From: Primula veris
Taxonomy: Eukaryota > Streptophyta > Magnoliopsida > Ericales > Primulaceae
Length of the DNA stretch: 64,000 nucleotides
Assembly: GCA_963682055.1 (NCBI GenBank)
Contig: OY821749.1
Span: 18,984,631 to 19,048,630 of the forward strand
Reading direction: 5' to 3'
The notes under the pieces are model-generated. The model was given only the letters and a program-made list of their open reading frames with translations. It was not told the origin of the DNA and searched no databases. Each line of letters starts with the position of its first letter. Within the stretch, counting starts at the first letter, position 1. Positions 60,656 to 64,000 of the stretch are shown piece after piece. The position numbers were made by a program, and so were the translations under genes.

Positions 60656-60946
60656 TTTAACGACCCGGTCCCACGGACCGAACCGTCACGCCCGTATCAA
60701 CAATATTGTCCGCTTTGGCACAACTTCCCAGGGTGGTCACCCATCCTGGTACTACTCCAAGCTAAGCACGCTTAACTGTGGAGTTCCGTCCTCGCTATTG
60801 TGCCGCACGGCTTTAAAAGGCCTTGTTGATAGGAAATGAATCTTTAAGCTCATATACCACACGGGTACTCTCATATCTGGGCGATGTGGGACTGACGCAC
60901 AACACCGCACCACAGAATTTCCTTCCTGGAAATCTGGGTCGTCACA
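60656..60946 (-). repeat. 5' LTR of the Cassandra-like TRIM
   Basis: Identical by eye to 60255-60545 except for one terminal base (TT instead of TG at 60656-60657, so the minus-strand end reads TTAAA rather than TTACA). The primer-binding site is adjacent. Confidence 0.88.
60723..60788 (-). other. 5S rRNA-derived segment in TRIM LTR (copy 2)
   Basis: Same sequence as 60322-60387, including the A-box-like and C-box-like blocks. Confidence 0.88.
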
Positions 60947-60951
60947 ATTCC

Positions 60952-61291
60952 TTTTGGGTTTTCTCGGGTTTGGCATGTTATATCACGATGGGACAATTAG
61001 TTTGTGACTTGGGCGTGCTGGATTGGACACTCATCGAAGATAAATTGTATTATCTATATGACAGGTTGGATGATTGTTCTTGGATTCCATATGATTGTGG
61101 TAGGGGTTTTATGCGAGGATGGAAGTGTCTTGGGGCTTCCAACCGATCGAGGAAAATGTTACAAAACAAAACAAAGTTGGGTCTATTGGAGGTCAAGCTT
61201 TGAGCCGAGCTTAAGGTTAAGGTCATTTTGGAGAGAGATGAATGATGAGGCGAAATTATGTGTTTACTTTAAGGTAGTATGTTTATTTTGA
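60952..61291 (+). other. Coding-like stretch beside the TRIM, unrecognised
   Basis: Two overlapping + frames run through here. One contains LVCDLGVLDWTLIEDKLYYL and YDRLDDCSWIPYDCGRGF; the other contains VGVLCEDGSVLGLPTDRGKC. The composition is richer in G and C than the flanks, and the mix of plausible peptide in two frames suggests a broken exon with a frameshift near 61095. The TRIM lies just upstream, between 60250 and 60951. I do not recognise the family. Confidence 0.3.
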
Positions 61292-64000
61292 TTTCTTAGA
61301 TAATATCGTATCTTTTATACTAGATAGTATCAAATCAGTGTTAGAATCGTATAATATCTTTTTATTTCCATATTTAGTTTGTTGATTATTTTATAAAATC
61401 TCTTTAGGTGTATTGTTTCATTATCGATAAAAATAAATACTAGTTAAATAGTTTCTGACTTCTATCTAAACCAAATTCTAAAGTTCTCTTTCTCTTCTCT
61501 ATCTATTCTAAAATCTACGGAGTATTAATTTTTAATTCTTTATATTTTTCTAAGTGTTACGATAATCAAACGATGAGCTAATTTGGTCCTCAACACACAC
61601 CATATACTTCTATGTCACTTCATGGTTGAGAAAGCAGTACAACTACAATATTATACGAGAAATGTTATCAAAACTCATAAATCTGTATTACATTCAAGTC
61701 TTGAAAGTTGAAAATGAACTTCACCAATTCTCGTACAATATAATTACTAGAAAATTGTCCTGTATGGACCTGACCAAAGCTCTCTTCTCACTGCTATAAT
61801 AACGTTGCATATATTTATTGCTTGGACCATTCAATGTATTTTTATTGTGGTCACAGAAGGCTTTGATTTCATGTCTTCCTTGAATCCGATAATCCCCGGC
61901 ACATAATTTATGTTCCATTTTTGTAAAAGAAGGTTTAATTTGTAGTGCATCCCGTATATATATATATATATATATATATAACATTGTTCCTGGGGATTTT
62001 TCATTTTCCAGTGATGTTTTTGTTATTATTATTTTTCTAAAACATTTAATATAGGTGTAGTACATGTTTATAAATCAGAAAATATACATTTGCAATCAAA
62101 CAAAATCTGGCAAGCGCGTTATAAGGCGACATTCTCGCGGGTCCTCATTCTTTCTAGTTTCTAGAGAGTGGAAATAAAAGTTGGAGAGAGAGAGAGAGAG
62201 AGAGAGAGAAACAGACTGAAGAGTGAGAGTAATTAATTGGAAAGACATTAAAAGAGGGAAATAAAAAAGAGATAAATGTATACTCAATTTAAGATGGTGC
62301 ATTGTCGCTGTTAGTGACAGTGCAAAACGTAAAGAAAAAATACAGAGAATAGAGTTGAGATGTCAATAAATGCGTATGTTCGTATATGCAATGCACTGAT
62401 AAGCACAAGGCAGGTTGATGGAGCCCATTCAAGGACCAGAATTAACAAGAGGGTGAGAAAGCTATATAATGTTAGTAGGCATTTATTATACAAATATTAT
62501 TTAGTTTCATCACTTACCCCCAACAAAAAGTACTATATTACGTAATATATATGTAACAAGCTAGGGAAGTTAATGTGACAATGTCTACCACATTTCGTAC
62601 GATTTAATTAGTAAAAATTCGAATTCCTGTTTTTGTTGAAAAGAATTGCTACCTATAAATGTAGTATCATTAAGCATTGACGATAAACTTAAAACATAAA
62701 AAAAAACGACAACATCATTGAACATCTATACATATTCTTCAAAAGATATTTTAAAACCATGTTTTCTATAATTAAGTCTTAAACTTTGTATATTTTTTTT
62801 CCCATAACAAATCAGGAGTATTAACCTTTTGAGAAATTATTTGATCATAGTATATCAATTATTGACACAAATATGAGTCGTACAATTACAAGGTTCCGCA
62901 TACGAAAATATTTGACAATATCAAGTTCGGTTATTATTTATCATAGTAATTATAATTAATTAGCCTCAAATAAGAAGCCTTAAATAGTCTGACTTGCTTG
63001 ACCTCCAACTTATCGTATTCAATTTAACAAATTAGAAAATGTGATTATCATGTAAATGATAGAAAACGTAACTCTCTCCAGAATACATTTAAATTTCACA
63101 TTTTAGATATTTTTACTATAAACGGTGAAAGAACTAATAGTATGCTAAAATGGACATTAGCTATCACCCTTCATATTGAAAAAAATTGGATCTTTTATCA
63201 TGTATTTTGATTTTTTTAATCAATTTTAGACTTTCAGCATAAACATAATTGCGAAAAATATAGTTCTAGTTCCGTCTCTGACTACAAATGGATGAGTAAC
63301 AACATCTCATCTCCCTTCTTCCACATACACCATGCAAAGTCTTTGTCCTAAAAAAAACGACTCGATACACGAAATTAAGCTTGCATTAGGAGAAGAGACC
63401 CAATATAAATTTTAATGATCATTATAGGACAACCTTATACGCACAAGAAAATACATAAGAAAAACGCTTGAATTTTTAATTATTCGCCAACGTTTGGTCT
63501 TTTTGGTAAAAGACTCTTTCATTAAAAAAAAAAGGTTTTCTGAAGGATGGGTCTACTTCTGTTAGTATAAAAGTAGAATAAAGGGATTATGTGGGATATT
63601 AATATGTGTGTATGTTTTGAAAATAAAAACTCTGCCCCACACTTTTTATCAGTACAAAAAATAAAAAAAAATAAAAGTGGTATAGGTTTAGCGCGTGTGA
63701 GCGTAACAGCAAAAGGAGCATAAGAAATGAAATGATTTAGCACTCGATTGCTTTATGATTGACATCTCGCTGACTCTGTCTCTACTCTGACCCATTTCCC
63801 CATTAATTTCCAGCCTTTATTTCTCACAAATACTATATAGACCCCACCTATGTGTGTATATATATATATATATATATTATTACTGTAGTATTAATTACAG
63901 TATAGTTAGTAATTATTTATAAAATATACACACATGGGGATGGGCGTAGGTACGTACGTGTAGATATGTTTTGGAGGATTTTTCTGTCCTATTTGTTGGG
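61292..64000. other. AT-rich intergenic DNA with microsatellites
   Basis: No gene was seen. (AT)n lies at about 61955-61981, (AG)n at about 62184-62209 and another (AT)n at about 63858-63879. Confidence 0.5.

Larger units (their letters stand above)
60255..60946 (-). mobile_element. Cassandra-like TRIM retrotransposon with 5S rRNA-derived LTRs, 692 bp
   Basis: Two 291-bp LTRs (60255-60545 and 60656-60946) differ by one base by eye. They flank a 110-bp interior with, on the minus strand, TGGTATCAGAGCC (60653-60641), the initiator-methionine tRNA primer site, and a purine-rich AAATGGAGGGTGA before the 3' LTR. The duplication ATTCC is perfect (60250-60254 and 60947-60951). Both LTRs hold a 5S rRNA-like segment. 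No coding capacity: Cassandra elements are non-autonomous and mobilised by other elements. Minus-strand frames in the LTRs are not genes. Confidence 0.9.

Noticed and set aside
60351..60976. Paired minus-strand frames with 'VVRCCASVPHRPDMRVP'
   Set aside because: They are translations of the two TRIM LTRs, including the 5S-derived part.
1..64000. tRNA genes, miRNA precursors of known families, CRISPR arrays
   Set aside because: Looked for by eye (B-box-like GGTTCGAATCC patterns, known mature miRNA strings, regular spaced repeats) and none were convincing; a covariance-model scan would be needed to exclude them.

Overview
This window reads as nuclear DNA of a flowering plant, most likely a eudicot. 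It is AT-rich, has GT-AG introns, and carries two recognisable plant developmental or stress genes among many typical plant transposons: Copia LTR elements, a Cassandra-type TRIM, and Harbinger/Tourist, Stowaway, CACTA and Mutator-like non-autonomous elements. The species cannot be named from the sequence. No prokaryotic features, tRNA genes or CRISPR arrays were seen.

Layout. 1-3058: a + strand composite of decayed Copia sequence with two LTRs visible. 3059-11.4 kb: no gene; a Harbinger-like element (5058-5948) and a 1.4 kb near-perfect hairpin element (7862-9278). About 11.5-22.3 kb: a complete RCD1/SRO-family gene (+), with coding exons from 17745 to 21783 behind a probable leader region of about 6 kb that carries tandem duplications and a Harbinger-like insertion. 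22.3-27.7 kb: intergenic, with one coding-like remnant on the minus strand. 27747-36150: a Mutator-like element with a 10-bp target duplication, split by a structurally complete but coding-dead Copia element (28657-35677, minus). 36.2-41.2 kb: an RNase H remnant and a CACTA MITE. 41.26-47.85 kb: a complete six-exon KANADI2-like gene (+). 48.4-51.1 kb: a rotted Copia RT/RNase H region and probable 3' LTR. 51.1-56 kb: nested inverted-repeat elements, including a 2 kb Mutator-like element whose interior is a degenerate array built on TGCATACACAAT. 57.6-58.1 kb: another inverted-repeat element. 60255-60946: a very young Cassandra-like TRIM carrying 5S rRNA-derived sequence. The rest is AT-rich intergenic DNA with microsatellites.

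The two host genes are independent of each other. The KANADI2-like protein is a GARP transcription factor of abaxial identity. The SRO protein (WWE, PARP-like and RST domains) is a transcription-factor-binding stress hub. No operon-like or cluster logic links them. The most unusual material is repetitive: the TGCATACACAAT array element, the long hairpin, the non-autonomous Copia family with shared lesions, and several nested insertions whose empty sites can be read from a duplicated or inverted partner copy.
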